A stretch of 64,000 nucleotides of DNA, from the NCBI GenBank assembly GCA_964570325.1, contig CAZMXS010000009.1:1-64000 (forward strand), given 5' to 3'. Origin of the DNA: CAZMXS01 sp964570325 (GTDB lineage: Bacteria; Verrucomicrobiota; Kiritimatiellia; CAIQIC01; CAZMXS01). The notes beneath the pieces were generated by a model that was given only the letters and a program-made list of their open reading frames with translations, did not search any database and had not been told where the DNA came from. Made by a program: the position numbers and the translations under genes. This document shows, piece after piece, positions 45,498 through 54,843 of this stretch (its first letter is position 1; each line of letters starts with the position of its first letter).

Positions 45498-45971
45498 ATG
45501 ACCACCGAACATCCCGCGATTCAGGTTTCAACCCTGCAGTTGGGGCTCCGGGCTTTCTGTGTCTGGATCGAAAACCAGTTCGAACTCCGTGCGACCCGCT
45601 TGGAATTTCTCCTGCGTGTGGCGCCGGCGGCCCTGGCCCTCGGCGCGCTCGTTTATACCCAGCGAGCCTGGCTCGCGGATGCCGGCTGGCCGGCGCGCGC
45701 CCTCGTCTGGATCGCGGCCGGCGGCGTTATGTTGGCGGGGATCATCATTCCGATTGTTCGCCGCTTTCACGACCTCGGCCGCACTGGCGGACTCTTCTGG
45801 GCGCTCGCCGTGCCCTACTGGGCGCTCTGGAAATTGACCGGGCTTTTCCCCGGCCTGTGGTGGGTCTGGGTGCTCCTCTGCGCCTGGCCCATCTGGCTCA
45901 CACTGCAACTCTTCGGCCGGCCCGGTGTTGCGGGTGGCAATCGCTACCCGCGGGTGGCGGCCCAGAATTGA
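45498..45971 (+). CDS. DUF805-family inner-membrane protein
   Basis: The protein has 157 residues and four predicted membrane segments. It has the DUF805 signature IVRRFHDLGRTGGLFWAL (about 86-103) preceded by a helical segment and followed by PYWALWKLTGLFPGLWW. Family function is unknown. It lies 12 bp after the MFS gene and probably shares its transcript. Confidence 0.8.
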   Translation: MTTEHPAIQVSTLQLGLRAFCVWIENQFELRATRLEFLLRVAPAALALGALVYTQRAWLADAGWPARALVWIAAGGVMLAGIIIPIVRRFHDLGRTGGLFWALAVPYWALWKLTGLFPGLWWVWVLLCAWPIWLTLQLFGRPGVAGGNRYPRVAAQN

Positions 45972-45990
45972 AGGATGCCGCTCTTTTCGT

Positions 45991-47079
45991 TCAGGGTTCT
46001 TCCAGATACAACCGCGCGGCCGTGTAATCAATGGTCAGCCGGTAACGTCGCCAGATTTCGTTGCCCAGCAGCGCGGTCCGCGGCTCGGCCGGGCCGGCCT
46101 GCGTCATCGCAATCAGGGTTTGGCCGGTCGGCAACTGGAACCCGCCCGCCGTGAGCGCGCGGGGCGCCCCGCGGACAAAGATGGATTCGCCGCCCACGCC
46201 TTGCCCCAATTCGGTCCCGCGGGTGTTGACCCGTTCCGCGATCTGTAATTGCCGCGCCAGTCCATGCGGCAGCCAGAGTCCAAAATCACCGCCGGTATCT
46301 ACCGCGCATTCGATCCGGTTCGTGCCGAGCCGGGCCTCAAATACCGGCGCCGGCGCGGTGGCGGTCAGGGGGATGGCGGCCAGCAGACGCGCGGAGTCGG
46401 GCCGGTAGGTTCCGGTGGTGCGGAAGGTCACCTGCTGCCGATGCAGCTCGAATGTGACCGAGGCGAGCCGGCTCAACAGGTCGCTGCCGATAATCGCCTC
46501 CACCAGGTAGCCGGTGGCCCGCGTTGGACCGGCCAGCCCCTCCGCCCGGTCGAGGATGCCGAGCGGGATCGGCCCGCGGATGGCCAGGTCGCCCAGTTCC
46601 AGCGAATCCGCGGCGCCCGCGAAAAAAGTAAAATGTCCGCCGGGGCTGAGCCCGGGCAGCCGCTCCAAGGGCAGCCCGGCCGGCGCCACTTGCGCGCGCC
46701 GGCTGCCCGTGTAATCCACGACGGAAATTCCCGACCCGGTGTCAATCATGGCCAGGAGCAGGCGACCGTTGATCTGGGCGCGGATGATCGGGAACAGCGT
46801 CCGCTGAAACATGCGCACGTTGAGCGGCAGCGTGACGTTGACCGCTTCCGGAATGGCCGGCGCCGCCGTGCGGATGGGGGGGCGCGCCCGCGCTTCCAGC
46901 CGTGCCAACTGCTCGGCCGTCAGCGGCGCGCCGGGTGGCAACGTCGCGCAGCCGGGTAACAGCCACGCGCTGCCGGCGATCAGCACCGCGCGGCGAATGG
47001 CGCGCGTCCGATGACTTCGGCAGGCGGCGACTTCAATCGGAAAGCGGCAGGCGGAAATCGCAAATGCCCTTTTTCCCAT
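45991..47079 (-). CDS. Retropepsin-like aspartyl protease lipoprotein
   Basis: The protein has 362 residues. An atypically long N-terminus reaches a hydrophobic stretch and lipobox LPGC (Cys44), so the true start may lie further in. There are two lobes, each with a retropepsin triad: AMIDTGSGISVVD (about 110) and CAVDTGGDFGLWLP (about 248). This two-triad layout looks like a fused, active aspartic peptidase anchored in the periplasm. Its start overlaps the stop of 47079-48047 by one base. The partner is related but has altered triads. Confidence 0.75.
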   Translation of the reverse strand: MGKRAFAISACRFPIEVAACRSHRTRAIRRAVLIAGSAWLLPGCATLPPGAPLTAEQLARLEARARPPIRTAAPAIPEAVNVTLPLNVRMFQRTLFPIIRAQINGRLLLAMIDTGSGISVVDYTGSRRAQVAPAGLPLERLPGLSPGGHFTFFAGAADSLELGDLAIRGPIPLGILDRAEGLAGPTRATGYLVEAIIGSDLLSRLASVTFELHRQQVTFRTTGTYRPDSARLLAAIPLTATAPAPVFEARLGTNRIECAVDTGGDFGLWLPHGLARQLQIAERVNTRGTELGQGVGGESIFVRGAPRALTAGGFQLPTGQTLIAMTQAGPAEPRTALLGNEIWRRYRLTIDYTAARLYLEEP

Positions 47080-48047
47080 CAGGGCTTCTCGAAATGCACG
47101 ACTTGCCGGCGGTTATCAATCGTAACCTTGAACGGCGCCAGCAGCCGCCGCCCGATGCGGGGTGTTTCGCGCAGGCCCACACCCGGCACTTCCGGCACCA
47201 CCGCTTCCACCTTGCGCAAGACCAGGTCGCCGACCGATACTTGGCGGATCGGCTCGGGCGGAATCAGTGGCATGACCAGCTCAAAATCGCCGGCGGAATC
47301 GAGGATGATCGGCGTCGGCCGGCCGATGATCTGGCCGTCGCAGGCGAGCGCGCCGCCGATTTCCTTGTAGGGCACGGTGGTGATCAGGTTGGATTCGCTC
47401 ACGCGGTAGTCCTGCGTCGAGGAGAAGACGACTTGACGCGCGGGATAATTGATCTGCACGTAGCGGAAGACCTTCAGAAAGTTCATCCCGACCACCCCGG
47501 CGCGGACCTGGTTGAGCGCGCCGCGGCCGAGCGGACCGAGCGGTCCGTTGGCCATGCGGACATAGAACAGGCAGTTTTCGACGTTGAGCTGGTGAAAGGC
47601 CGCCCGGCTGGTGTGTCCGAGAATGCCGAGCACGGGATCGCTCACGTGTTCGGGGGTCTTTCGGAAAATCGGCGGATTCAACGGCACGACGCGGAAGAGC
47701 TTGGCGGCGGATAGGTCCATCCAGGAATCGCGCGCGGTCGTGTCAATGAGCACATCCACGGGGTCGAACTCGCGCGATTGCATGGAAACGACCGGCGCGG
47801 GATACTTGAACTCCAGCGGACGGAACCCGGACTCCGCGGTCTGGTCCATATGGACCCGGAAAGAACCGGCAAAGCGCGGCTGATCGCCCTCCTGATAAAC
47901 GGTGAGCGCGAAAGTGCGCGGGTCTTTGCCTTTCTTGACGTAATCCTCAATCTCGACCGTTGTGAACGGTGTGACGGTTTTGGACAGGCTGTAGCAACCG
48001 GCGGCAAGCGCCAGCAACGCGAGCCCGCAGAAATGAATTGTTTTCAT
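47079..48047 (-). CDS. Aspartyl-protease-like lipoprotein with degenerate active sites
   Basis: The protein has 322 residues. ATG 48047 precedes a signal with lipobox LAAGC (Cys18). Fold and spacing match the neighbour at 45991 (e.g. GMNFLKVFRYVQINYPARQV, PIILDSAGDFELVMPL). The two catalytic triads are changed, from DTG to DTT (VLIDTTARDSWMDL) and DSA. It may be an inactive paralogue or regulator of the neighbouring peptidase. Coupled stop/start (TGATG) with the next gene implies both are made together. Confidence 0.7.
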   Translation of the reverse strand: MKTIHFCGLALLALAAGCYSLSKTVTPFTTVEIEDYVKKGKDPRTFALTVYQEGDQPRFAGSFRVHMDQTAESGFRPLEFKYPAPVVSMQSREFDPVDVLIDTTARDSWMDLSAAKLFRVVPLNPPIFRKTPEHVSDPVLGILGHTSRAAFHQLNVENCLFYVRMANGPLGPLGRGALNQVRAGVVGMNFLKVFRYVQINYPARQVVFSSTQDYRVSESNLITTVPYKEIGGALACDGQIIGRPTPIILDSAGDFELVMPLIPPEPIRQVSVGDLVLRKVEAVVPEVPGVGLRETPRIGRRLLAPFKVTIDNRRQVVHFEKP

Positions 48048-48223
48048 GGCCCGCATACGTTGCCACGCTGTCGGGAAAGTGCAAAGTGCAAAGTTCAAGG
48101 TTCAACGGGCCGCGAGGGATTCCGGCTGGGGTTCGGCGACAATGCGCTCGCCGGCCGCGCCGCGCCGGTTACAACAAAACGACGGTTTGATTTTCCCGGC
48201 GCATTTGCGTAAACTTTAAGCTG

Positions 48224-50515
48224 ATGAAAGATGAGGTCAGCGAACCGCTGGTTGGCCGCGGGATCATCCGTCTGGATGGCGTGGACAAGGTGCGCGGTCG
48301 GGCGCAGTACACCGACGACCTCGAGATTCCCGGTTGCTGGCACGGCGCGTTGGTCCGCGCGCCGGTGGCGCACGGGCGCTTGCGGGGCCTGCATTTCGAC
48401 CCCGGATTTGACTGGTCGCGCGTGGTGGTCGCCACGCCGGCCGACATCCCCGGGCCGAACATCGTGGTCATGCACGACCGCTCCATGCCCCTGCTGGCGT
48501 TCGACGAAATTCTCTACCTGGGCGAGCCGCTGGCCGTCGTGGCGGCGCCGACCGCGCGGCTGGCGCGCGAGGCGGCCGCGCACATCCGGGCGGATGTCGC
48601 GGAGCTGCCGGCCATCCTCCATCTACGCGAATTAAGCGACCGCTACAAGGCCGGCGACCTGGCGTGGACGCGGCTGGCGGAAAAACAGATCGTCAAGGGT
48701 GATGTGGCGCAGGGGCTGGCGGCGGCCGATTTCGTCGTCGAAGATGAACACACGGCCGGCCACCAGGAGCAGCTCTACATCGAGCCGCAGGGCATGGTGG
48801 CGATCCCGCAGGATGACGGCGGTCTGTTCCTTCAGGGCAGCCTGCAATGCCCGTATTATGTGCAGCACGAATTGCACGAGGCGTTGAATTTGCCTTGCGA
48901 GAAAATCCGCGTGAAGCAGGCCGCTGTCGGCGGCGCCTTCGGGGGCAAGGAGGATTATCCAACGATGTTGGGCGGCTACTGCGCGCTCGCGGCGCTCAAA
49001 GCGCGCCGGCCGGTCAAGATCGTGTACGACCGCCACGAGGACATCGGCTTCACGCCCAAGCGCCACCCCGTCTGGGTCCGGCATCGCGGCGGCGTGAAAA
49101 AGGACGGCACCATCACGGCGTTGCAGGTGGATTTCATGCTGGATGGCGGCGCCTACCTGACGTTGAGCGATGTGGTCATGTTTCGCGGCATCCTGCATGC
49201 CGCGCTGGGTTACCGTTGCGAGCATGTCCGGGTCAACGGCATGGTGGCCCGCACGCACACCGTCCCGTCCGGCGCGTTCCGCGGGTTCGGCGCGCCCCAG
49301 GCCATCTGGGGGCTCGAGACGCATATTGACCGCCTGGCCCGGGCCTGCGGCCGGGATCCGCACACTTTTCGGCTGCAGAACTGTCTGCGCCTGGGCGATA
49401 CGACGCCGACGGGCCAGGTGTTGCGCGACAGCGTCGGCTCGCCGGCCGTGATCGAAACCGCGTTGCGGCGCGCGGGGTTTGAGGAGAAACTGCGGCGCTG
49501 CTCGCGCGGCCGGCCCGATGCGCGGACCTGGTATGGCATTGGCCTGTCGTTCTTTGCTCACGGCGCGGCCTTCACCGGCGATGGCGAGGTGAAGATCAAT
49601 GCCCGCGTGGCCCTGGAACTGGATCGGCTGGAGGACGGCCGGCCCGGCGTGATTGCGCGCGTGAGTTCAACCGAGATGGGGCAGGGCGCCCATACGGTGC
49701 TGGCGCAAATGACCGCGGACGGACTCGGCCTCGGTTTGGACCGCGTGCGTTGTCCGTTGCCGGACACCGCGCTGGCGCCGGACAGCGGGCCAACGGTTGC
49801 CTCGCGCACGACAATGGTCGTGGGAAGCTCATTGTATGGTGCCGCCGCCAAACTGAAGCGGGCGCTGGAAGCAGAGGCCGGCCGGCCGGTCACGAAGGAT
49901 TCTTTTGAGGACATCGCGGCCGCGTATCTGGCGCGGCACAGCCGGCTGCGCATCGAAAATCAGTTCAAACTGCCGGACGACATTCGCTGGGATCAACAGC
50001 AATTCCGGGGCGATGCCTATCCCGGCTACTCGTGGGGCTGCAACATCGCCGAGGTCGAGATTGATCCGCGCACCTTGGTGGCGCGCGTGGCGAAAATCAC
50101 GGCCTGCTATGATATCGGCCGCGTGGTCAATCCGTTGCTCGCCAAAGGACAAATCGAGGGCGGCCTGGTGCAAGCTCTGGGATATGCGGTCATGGAGCAA
50201 ATCGGCATCCGCAACGGAAAATACGACGCCGACCGGCTGCAGACGTATATTATTCCGACGACGCTTGATATCCCGGCCATGGATATCGTGTTCGTGGAAT
50301 TTCCCTACGCGCATGCCGCGCCGGGCGCGAAAGGCGTGGGCGAAATCCCGATGGACGGATTGGCGCCGGCCATCGCCAATGCGGTTGAACAGGCCCTCGG
50401 CATCCGGATGCGTGACCTGCCGATCACGCCGGAAAAACTGCTGGCCGCCATCCGCGTTGAAAAACCGGACTTGGCGCGCGCGCTGGGGTTGGAGGTGGGA
50501 ATGAGGGGGCCGTAA
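48224..50515 (+). CDS. Molybdenum hydroxylase large subunit (xanthine dehydrogenase family)
   Basis: The protein has 763 residues, the normal length for a separate molybdopterin subunit. The N-terminal domain (GRGIIRLDGVDKVRGRAQYT) is followed by Moco-binding motifs: VGGAFGGKEDYP (about 235), PSGAFRGFGAPQAIWG (about 345) and STEMGQGAHTVLAQM (about 482). The terminal catalytic Glu region is KGVGEIPMDGLAPA. It would hydroxylate a purine or other N-heterocycle using water. The 2Fe-2S and FAD subunits follow (50561, 51048), and a MocA-like Moco enzyme lies on the opposite strand. Exact substrate is not readable. Confidence 0.9.
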   Translation: MKDEVSEPLVGRGIIRLDGVDKVRGRAQYTDDLEIPGCWHGALVRAPVAHGRLRGLHFDPGFDWSRVVVATPADIPGPNIVVMHDRSMPLLAFDEILYLGEPLAVVAAPTARLAREAAAHIRADVAELPAILHLRELSDRYKAGDLAWTRLAEKQIVKGDVAQGLAAADFVVEDEHTAGHQEQLYIEPQGMVAIPQDDGGLFLQGSLQCPYYVQHELHEALNLPCEKIRVKQAAVGGAFGGKEDYPTMLGGYCALAALKARRPVKIVYDRHEDIGFTPKRHPVWVRHRGGVKKDGTITALQVDFMLDGGAYLTLSDVVMFRGILHAALGYRCEHVRVNGMVARTHTVPSGAFRGFGAPQAIWGLETHIDRLARACGRDPHTFRLQNCLRLGDTTPTGQVLRDSVGSPAVIETALRRAGFEEKLRRCSRGRPDARTWYGIGLSFFAHGAAFTGDGEVKINARVALELDRLEDGRPGVIARVSSTEMGQGAHTVLAQMTADGLGLGLDRVRCPLPDTALAPDSGPTVASRTTMVVGSSLYGAAAKLKRALEAEAGRPVTKDSFEDIAAAYLARHSRLRIENQFKLPDDIRWDQQQFRGDAYPGYSWGCNIAEVEIDPRTLVARVAKITACYDIGRVVNPLLAKGQIEGGLVQALGYAVMEQIGIRNGKYDADRLQTYIIPTTLDIPAMDIVFVEFPYAHAAPGAKGVGEIPMDGLAPAIANAVEQALGIRMRDLPITPEKLLAAIRVEKPDLARALGLEVGMRGP

Positions 50516-50560
50516 TCGGTTGGCCGGAGAAGGCGGTTGGGAAACGGTGAATAGCAGGTC

Positions 50561-51070
50561 ATGATGAAAACCGTTAAGCGAAATTGGAAGGTCAATGGCG
50601 AAGTGCGCGCGGTGGAGACGCCACCCATGCGGCGCTTGCTGGATGTGCTGCGGGTGGACCTCGGCCTGAAGGGCACCAAAGAGGGTTGCGGCGAGGGCGA
50701 ATGCGGCGCTTGTACGGTGTTGCTCGACGGCGCGCCGGTGGTGGCCTGCCTGGTGGCCGCCGGCCAGGTGACGGACGGCGCGGAACTGATGACCGTCGAG
50801 GGGCTGGAAAAAACCGAATTAGGCCGGACGCTCCAGCGGGCGTACCTGGAGAAGGGGGCGGCCCAGTGCGGGTTCTGTATCCCCGGCATGCTGATGTCCT
50901 CGTACGCGCTGCTGGCGCGTGAGCCCGATCCGGACGAACGGCGGATCCGGGAGGCGCATGCGGGCAATCTCTGCCGGTGCACCGGATACGAGAAAATTGT
51001 CGAGGCGGTTCGCTGGGCGGCGGACCAAATGAAGAATTCGAGGTTGAGTGTTCAAGGTTCAAAGGCCTGA
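50561..51070 (+). CDS. 2Fe-2S subunit of the molybdenum hydroxylase
   Basis: The protein has 169 residues. The plant-type 2Fe-2S cluster motif is CGEGECGACTVLLDG (about 45-60), and the second, helical cluster domain has CGFCIPGMLMS (about 105) and LCRCTGYEKI (about 138). It passes electrons from the molybdenum site to FAD. It sits between the large and FAD subunit genes, as in bacterial three-subunit enzymes. The 3' end overlaps the proposed FAD gene start. Confidence 0.93.
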   Translation: MMKTVKRNWKVNGEVRAVETPPMRRLLDVLRVDLGLKGTKEGCGEGECGACTVLLDGAPVVACLVAAGQVTDGAELMTVEGLEKTELGRTLQRAYLEKGAAQCGFCIPGMLMSSYALLAREPDPDERRIREAHAGNLCRCTGYEKIVEAVRWAADQMKNSRLSVQGSKA

Positions 51071-51938
51071 ATTGAAAACACTGGAAGACATTGCCTGCGC
51101 ATTCCCGGATTCGCTGGCCGAGGCGTTGCGGTTGCAGGCCGACGAGCGGACGCGCGGCCGCCCGCTGGCCGGGGGCACCGATCTGCTGGTTCAGTGGCAG
51201 TCCGGGGTATTGTCGTTGCCGGAGCGCGCGGTCAGCTTGGGGCATCTGCCGGAGTTGAAAGGCATCCGCGAAACCGCCGCGGCGGTTGAGATCGGGGCCG
51301 GCGTGACGCACGCGGAATTGCGCGCCTCCGCGCTCGTGCGCGCGCATCTGCCGGCGCTGGCCGCGGCCGCGGCGACGGTGGGCGGCGCCCAGATCCAGGC
51401 GCGCGGCACGCTCGGCGGCAATGTGGCCAATGCCAGCCCGGCCGGCGATCTCGCGCCGGCGTTGCTGATCACCGGCGGTGCGGCGGTCGTGGCCGCCGTG
51501 AGCGGCGAGCGCCAGGTGGCGCTGGAGCAGTTTTTCCTCGGGTATCGCAAAATTGATCTGCGCCCGGACGAGTTGCTGGTCCGCTTCATTCTCCCCAAGC
51601 GTCCGCCGGCGGCCGTGGAAATGTTTGAAAAGCTGGGCCCGCGCGCCGCGCAGGCCATTTCCAAGGTCATGGGCGCCTGCCGGGTGGTTGTGGAGCAGGG
51701 GGCCGTGCGCGCGGTGGCGGTGGCCTTGGGCAGCGTGGCGCCGGTGCCGGTGCGGCTGCGCGCCCTGGAGGGCTGGTTGGCCGGTCGCAAACTGGACCCC
51801 GCTCTGTTGGACGAGGCGCAGCAACGCGCGTCCGCCGAGGTCGCGCCGATTGATGATATCCGTTCAACCGCCGAATATCGCCGCTGGGTCGCCGGGCGCA
51901 TTGTCCGCGGTTTCCTGGCCGCGCTGACCCCCGGTTGA
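51048..51938 (+). CDS. FAD-binding subunit of the molybdenum hydroxylase
   Basis: The protein has 296 residues. FAD-binding motifs are PLAGGTDLLVQWQSG (about 38-52), the TIGGN-type loop GTLGGNVANASPAGDLAPAL (about 120-140), and a typical C-terminal CO-dehydrogenase flavoprotein domain (AAVEMFEKLGPRAAQAISKV). The start is uncertain: GTG 51048 overlaps the 2Fe-2S gene, and TTG 51072 lies just after its stop. The overlap stretch (GTTCAAGGTTCAAAG) resembles repeated AT-rich words elsewhere in the window. It completes the three-subunit hydroxylase. Confidence 0.9.
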   Translation: MFKVQRPELKTLEDIACAFPDSLAEALRLQADERTRGRPLAGGTDLLVQWQSGVLSLPERAVSLGHLPELKGIRETAAAVEIGAGVTHAELRASALVRAHLPALAAAAATVGGAQIQARGTLGGNVANASPAGDLAPALLITGGAAVVAAVSGERQVALEQFFLGYRKIDLRPDELLVRFILPKRPPAAVEMFEKLGPRAAQAISKVMGACRVVVEQGAVRAVAVALGSVAPVPVRLRALEGWLAGRKLDPALLDEAQQRASAEVAPIDDIRSTAEYRRWVAGRIVRGFLAALTPG

Positions 51939-52158
51939 TCAATCGGCGCGGCTGACCGAAGGGGCTCAATTCTTTCCTGTTGTTTTGAACCCGCTCGCGG
52001 GCAACGGCCGATTGCAGAATCTCTGACGCGCTGGGCAGGCGCGAAACGAAATCCCGCCGCATCCGCGGAGGCGGACCGGGATGCAGGATGATCAGGGTCT
52101 CTTTCCATATCGGTTCGGGTGGACGGCTTGGCAACCCAATGGCCGCGCGGGGCGCTGA

Positions 52159-52755
52159 TTAGGAGGCACCGCCCGCGGCCCACTGTTCGCTGTCCTTGAC
52201 TGCATCCCACTCCGCCGGCGTGTTCACATTGCGCAGGATGGCGGCGTCGTCCACCGGCAGTTCCCAGGCGATTTCCTTCAGGATCAAATCCAGCCGCGTA
52301 TCGTCCGGATCCCGGGCGAGCCAATCCGCGGCGCATGCCCCGGATATCCAGGCGATTTTTCCCGGCCGGCCCTGACAGATCGGCCGAATGGCCGCCGGCC
52401 GGTTCTGCGCCGCGAACTCCAGGATGCGGCGAATTGTGGCCGGGAGGATGCCCACCGTGTCCACCGGCAGGATCAAGCCGCCGTCCATTTCTCCGGCGGC
52501 GCGCAAGCCGGTTTGAACCGAGGAAAAACGGCCCCTTTCCCAATCGGCGTTCACCACGGTTTCGATGTCCGGCAGCGCGGCGCGGACGGAATCCGCGTCG
52601 CAGCCCAGCACCACGATCGCGCGCGCGCAACCGCCGGCGCGCAGCCGCGCGGCCTGTTGCGCCGCCAGCGGCCCGCCCGGCGTCGGCAATAGCGCCTTGG
52701 GCCGCCCCATCCGGCGCGAAGCCCCCGCCGCAAGGATGATCCCGACCTGCTTCAT
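52159..52755 (-). CDS. MocA/MobA-like molybdenum cofactor nucleotidyltransferase
   Basis: The protein has 198 residues with the NTP-transferase signature LAAGASRRMGRPKALLPTPG near the N-terminus, then NADWERGRFSSVQTGLRAA and LPVDTVGILP. These match MocA, which makes the cytosine dinucleotide form of Moco needed by xanthine dehydrogenase-type enzymes. Its place beside 48224-51938 supports that role. The 220-bp stretch 51939-52158 holds no gene. Confidence 0.82.
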   Translation of the reverse strand: MKQVGIILAAGASRRMGRPKALLPTPGGPLAAQQAARLRAGGCARAIVVLGCDADSVRAALPDIETVVNADWERGRFSSVQTGLRAAGEMDGGLILPVDTVGILPATIRRILEFAAQNRPAAIRPICQGRPGKIAWISGACAADWLARDPDDTRLDLILKEIAWELPVDDAAILRNVNTPAEWDAVKDSEQWAAGGAS

Positions 52756-52807
52756 TGCTTCATACTCGTACTCCTCCTGACGCGCGTACTCGATCTAAAA
52801 TTTTTTC

Positions 52808-52833
52808 ATATCAATTGTATATAAAGTTGATAT
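52808..52833. promoter_or_regulatory. Inverted repeat ATATCAA-N12-TTGATAT, operator candidate
   Basis: Perfect 7-bp arms around an AT-rich 12-bp spacer, in the intergenic region between the divergent MocA-like gene and the Ssu/Tau-type operon. A hairpin CCCCC-ATC-GGGGG (52847-52859) follows. No regulator gene is next to it. Confidence 0.45.
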
Positions 52834-52898
52834 TATTTGGTGCATTCCCCCATCGGGGGTGATAGGCTAAACAACCAAGCACGATGAAAGGAGCCAAC

Positions 52899-53915
52899 AT
52901 GCAATCGGTCGGTGACAAGCGACCATCGAATGGGTTTGTTTTTTACGGCGGAATCCTGCTGGCCGGATTACTGGCCGCCGGCATGGCGGCGGCCGGCGAG
53001 CCGGCCAAAATCCGGATCGGCCAGTTTCCCAACGTCACGCATGCGCAGGCGCTGATGGCCCGGGCCACCGGCGCATTCGACGCGGCGCTGGGCATTCCGG
53101 TTGAGTGGACCACTTTCAACGCCGGGCCGTCGGCCATCGAGGCGTTGTTCGCGGGCGCGATTGACGCAACCTATATCGGCCCCAATCCGGCGGTCAATGG
53201 CTACCTCAAGTCCGGTGGGGCCAGCCTGCGGATCGTTGCCGGCAGCGCCGGCGGCGGGGCGGCCCTGGTGCTGCGCCCGGAGGCGGGCATCCGGTCGGAG
53301 CAGGATTTCGCCGACAAGATCATTGCCACGCCCCAGCTCGGCAATACCCAGGATGTCGCCGCGCGCGCCTGGTTCCTGAAGCACGGCTACAAGCCGAAGG
53401 AGAAGGGCGGCACAATCACGATTCTGCCGCTGGCCAATCCCGACCAGTTGCTGATGTTCCAGAAGCAGGAGATTGACGGCGCCTGGACTATTGAGCCCTG
53501 GGTCTCGCGCCTGGAACTTGAGGCCGGCGGGCAGATCTTCCTGGAGGAAAAGGATCTCTGGCCGGGCGGCCATTACGTTACCACCGTGTTGGTAGTCAGC
53601 CGCGATTTTCTCACCCGCTATCCCGAGATGGTTCGGAAGTTGGTGGCGGCCCATGCGGAGATCACGGATCGGTTGAATGCCGACAAGGCGGCCGCGATTC
53701 CGGTGATCAACGGCGAAATCAAAAAGGAAACCGGCAAGGCCCTGCCCGCGGCGGTGATTGAGCGGGCGATGAGCCGCGTCGAGTTCACGTGCGATCCCAT
53801 GCGGGAGGCCTTGATCAAGTCCGCCCAGGACGCCTATGCGCTGGGCTTTCTGAAGGAGAACCCGCAATTTGATGATTTGTTTGACTTGAACGCGTTGGAA
53901 GCTATCAAGCGATAG
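52899..53915 (+). CDS. Ssu/Tau-type ABC substrate-binding protein
   Basis: The protein has 338 residues. ATG 52899 is chosen because AAAGGAG ends 5 bases before it (ATG 52884 is in frame). A signal peptide (LLAGLLAAGMAAAGEPA) opens it. The mature part starts IRIGQFPNVTHAQALMARAT and has typical motifs of the aliphatic sulfonate/nitrate/taurine-binding family (NAGPSAIEALFAGAIDATYI, LKSGGASLRIVAGSA, TPQLGNTQDVAARAW). It begins a three-gene importer (54043 ATPase, 54836 permease). The ligand may be a sulfonate or a nitrogen heterocycle; the latter fits the neighbouring hydroxylase. Confidence 0.88.
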   Translation: MQSVGDKRPSNGFVFYGGILLAGLLAAGMAAAGEPAKIRIGQFPNVTHAQALMARATGAFDAALGIPVEWTTFNAGPSAIEALFAGAIDATYIGPNPAVNGYLKSGGASLRIVAGSAGGGAALVLRPEAGIRSEQDFADKIIATPQLGNTQDVAARAWFLKHGYKPKEKGGTITILPLANPDQLLMFQKQEIDGAWTIEPWVSRLELEAGGQIFLEEKDLWPGGHYVTTVLVVSRDFLTRYPEMVRKLVAAHAEITDRLNADKAAAIPVINGEIKKETGKALPAAVIERAMSRVEFTCDPMREALIKSAQDAYALGFLKENPQFDDLFDLNALEAIKR

Positions 53916-53995
53916 AGCGTGGTCCGGGTCGGGCGCGCGGGCTGGGCGCGTCGCCCAAGCCCGGACGGCCCGGCGGCTGGGTAATGGCTGGGCCG

Positions 53996-54025
53996 CCACT
54001 CGCTCACGCTCGTGGGTACGCGGGT
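53996..54025 (+). repeat. 30-bp dispersed repeat, copy 1
   Basis: CCACTCGCTCACGCTCGTGG continuing GTACGCGGGT. It matches 58449-58478 at 29 of 30 positions. It lies just before the ATPase start of the Ssu/Tau-type operon. Confidence 0.75.
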
Positions 54026-54042
54026 ATGAAAGAGAACGAAAC

Positions 54043-54843
54043 GTGACTCCATCGGCAGATATCGCGGCCAAATTGAGCGTGTCGGACGTCAGCCGGGTTT
54101 TCAAAACCGGGCAAGGCGAATTGTCCGCGCTGGAGCAAATCAACCTCGCCATCCGGCCCGGCGAGTTTGTCGTCATCGTGGGCTCATCGGGATGCGGTAA
54201 AACCACCCTGCTCAACCTGATTGCCGGCCTCGACCGTCCGACAGTTGGGACTATCGCCATCAATGGCCGGCCGGTGACCGGGCCCGGCCCGGATCGCCTG
54301 ATGATGTTTCAGGAGCCGGCGTTGTTCCCCTGGCTGAACGTGATTGATAATGTGATGTTCGGGCTGCGCCACCTGCCCGCGCTCAACCCCGCCCAGCAGC
54401 GCGAGACCGCGCGTGGCTACCTGGAGATGGTGCAACTGAGCCGCTTTGAGAAGGCGCGCGTCCATGAGTTGTCTGGCGGGATGAAGCAGCGCGTCGCGCT
54501 CGCGCGGGCGCTGGCGCCGGACCCGGAGGTGATTTTGTTCGACGAGCCGTTCGGTTCGCTGGACGCCCTCACCCGCGAACGCTTCTATGCCGTTTTGCAG
54601 GAGATTTTTATCCGCACCGGCAAGACCGGAATTTTTGTCACGCACAACGTGCGCGAGGGGGCCTGCCTGGGCGACCGCGTGGTCGTCATGACCCATCGCC
54701 CCGGCCGGATCAAAACCATCATTCCCATTCCGCTGCCGCGCCCGCGCGATTTCTACGATCCGGAAGTCAGCCGCCTGGCCGGCCGCATCCTGGACGAGCT
54801 GCGCGGCGAACTGACGCCGACCGGGGAGGCATCCGATGTTTAA
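54043..54843 (+). CDS. Ssu/Tau-type ABC ATPase
   Basis: The protein has 266 residues. GTG 54043 starts it. Walker A is GSSGCGKTT, the Q-loop MMFQEPALFPWLNV, the signature LSGGMKQRVALARAL, Walker B ILFDEPFGSLD and the H-loop GIFVTHNVREG. The family (SsuB/TauB/NrtD) powers import of sulfonates, taurine or nitrate. The 3' end overlaps the permease gene by 8 bp. Confidence 0.93.
   Translation: MTPSADIAAKLSVSDVSRVFKTGQGELSALEQINLAIRPGEFVVIVGSSGCGKTTLLNLIAGLDRPTVGTIAINGRPVTGPGPDRLMMFQEPALFPWLNVIDNVMFGLRHLPALNPAQQRETARGYLEMVQLSRFEKARVHELSGGMKQRVALARALAPDPEVILFDEPFGSLDALTRERFYAVLQEIFIRTGKTGIFVTHNVREGACLGDRVVVMTHRPGRIKTIIPIPLPRPRDFYDPEVSRLAGRILDELRGELTPTGEASDV

Noticed and set aside
52847..52859. CCCCC-ATC-GGGGG hairpin as a terminator
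   Set aside because: No T-run follows, and it lies just upstream of a gene start, not after a gene.
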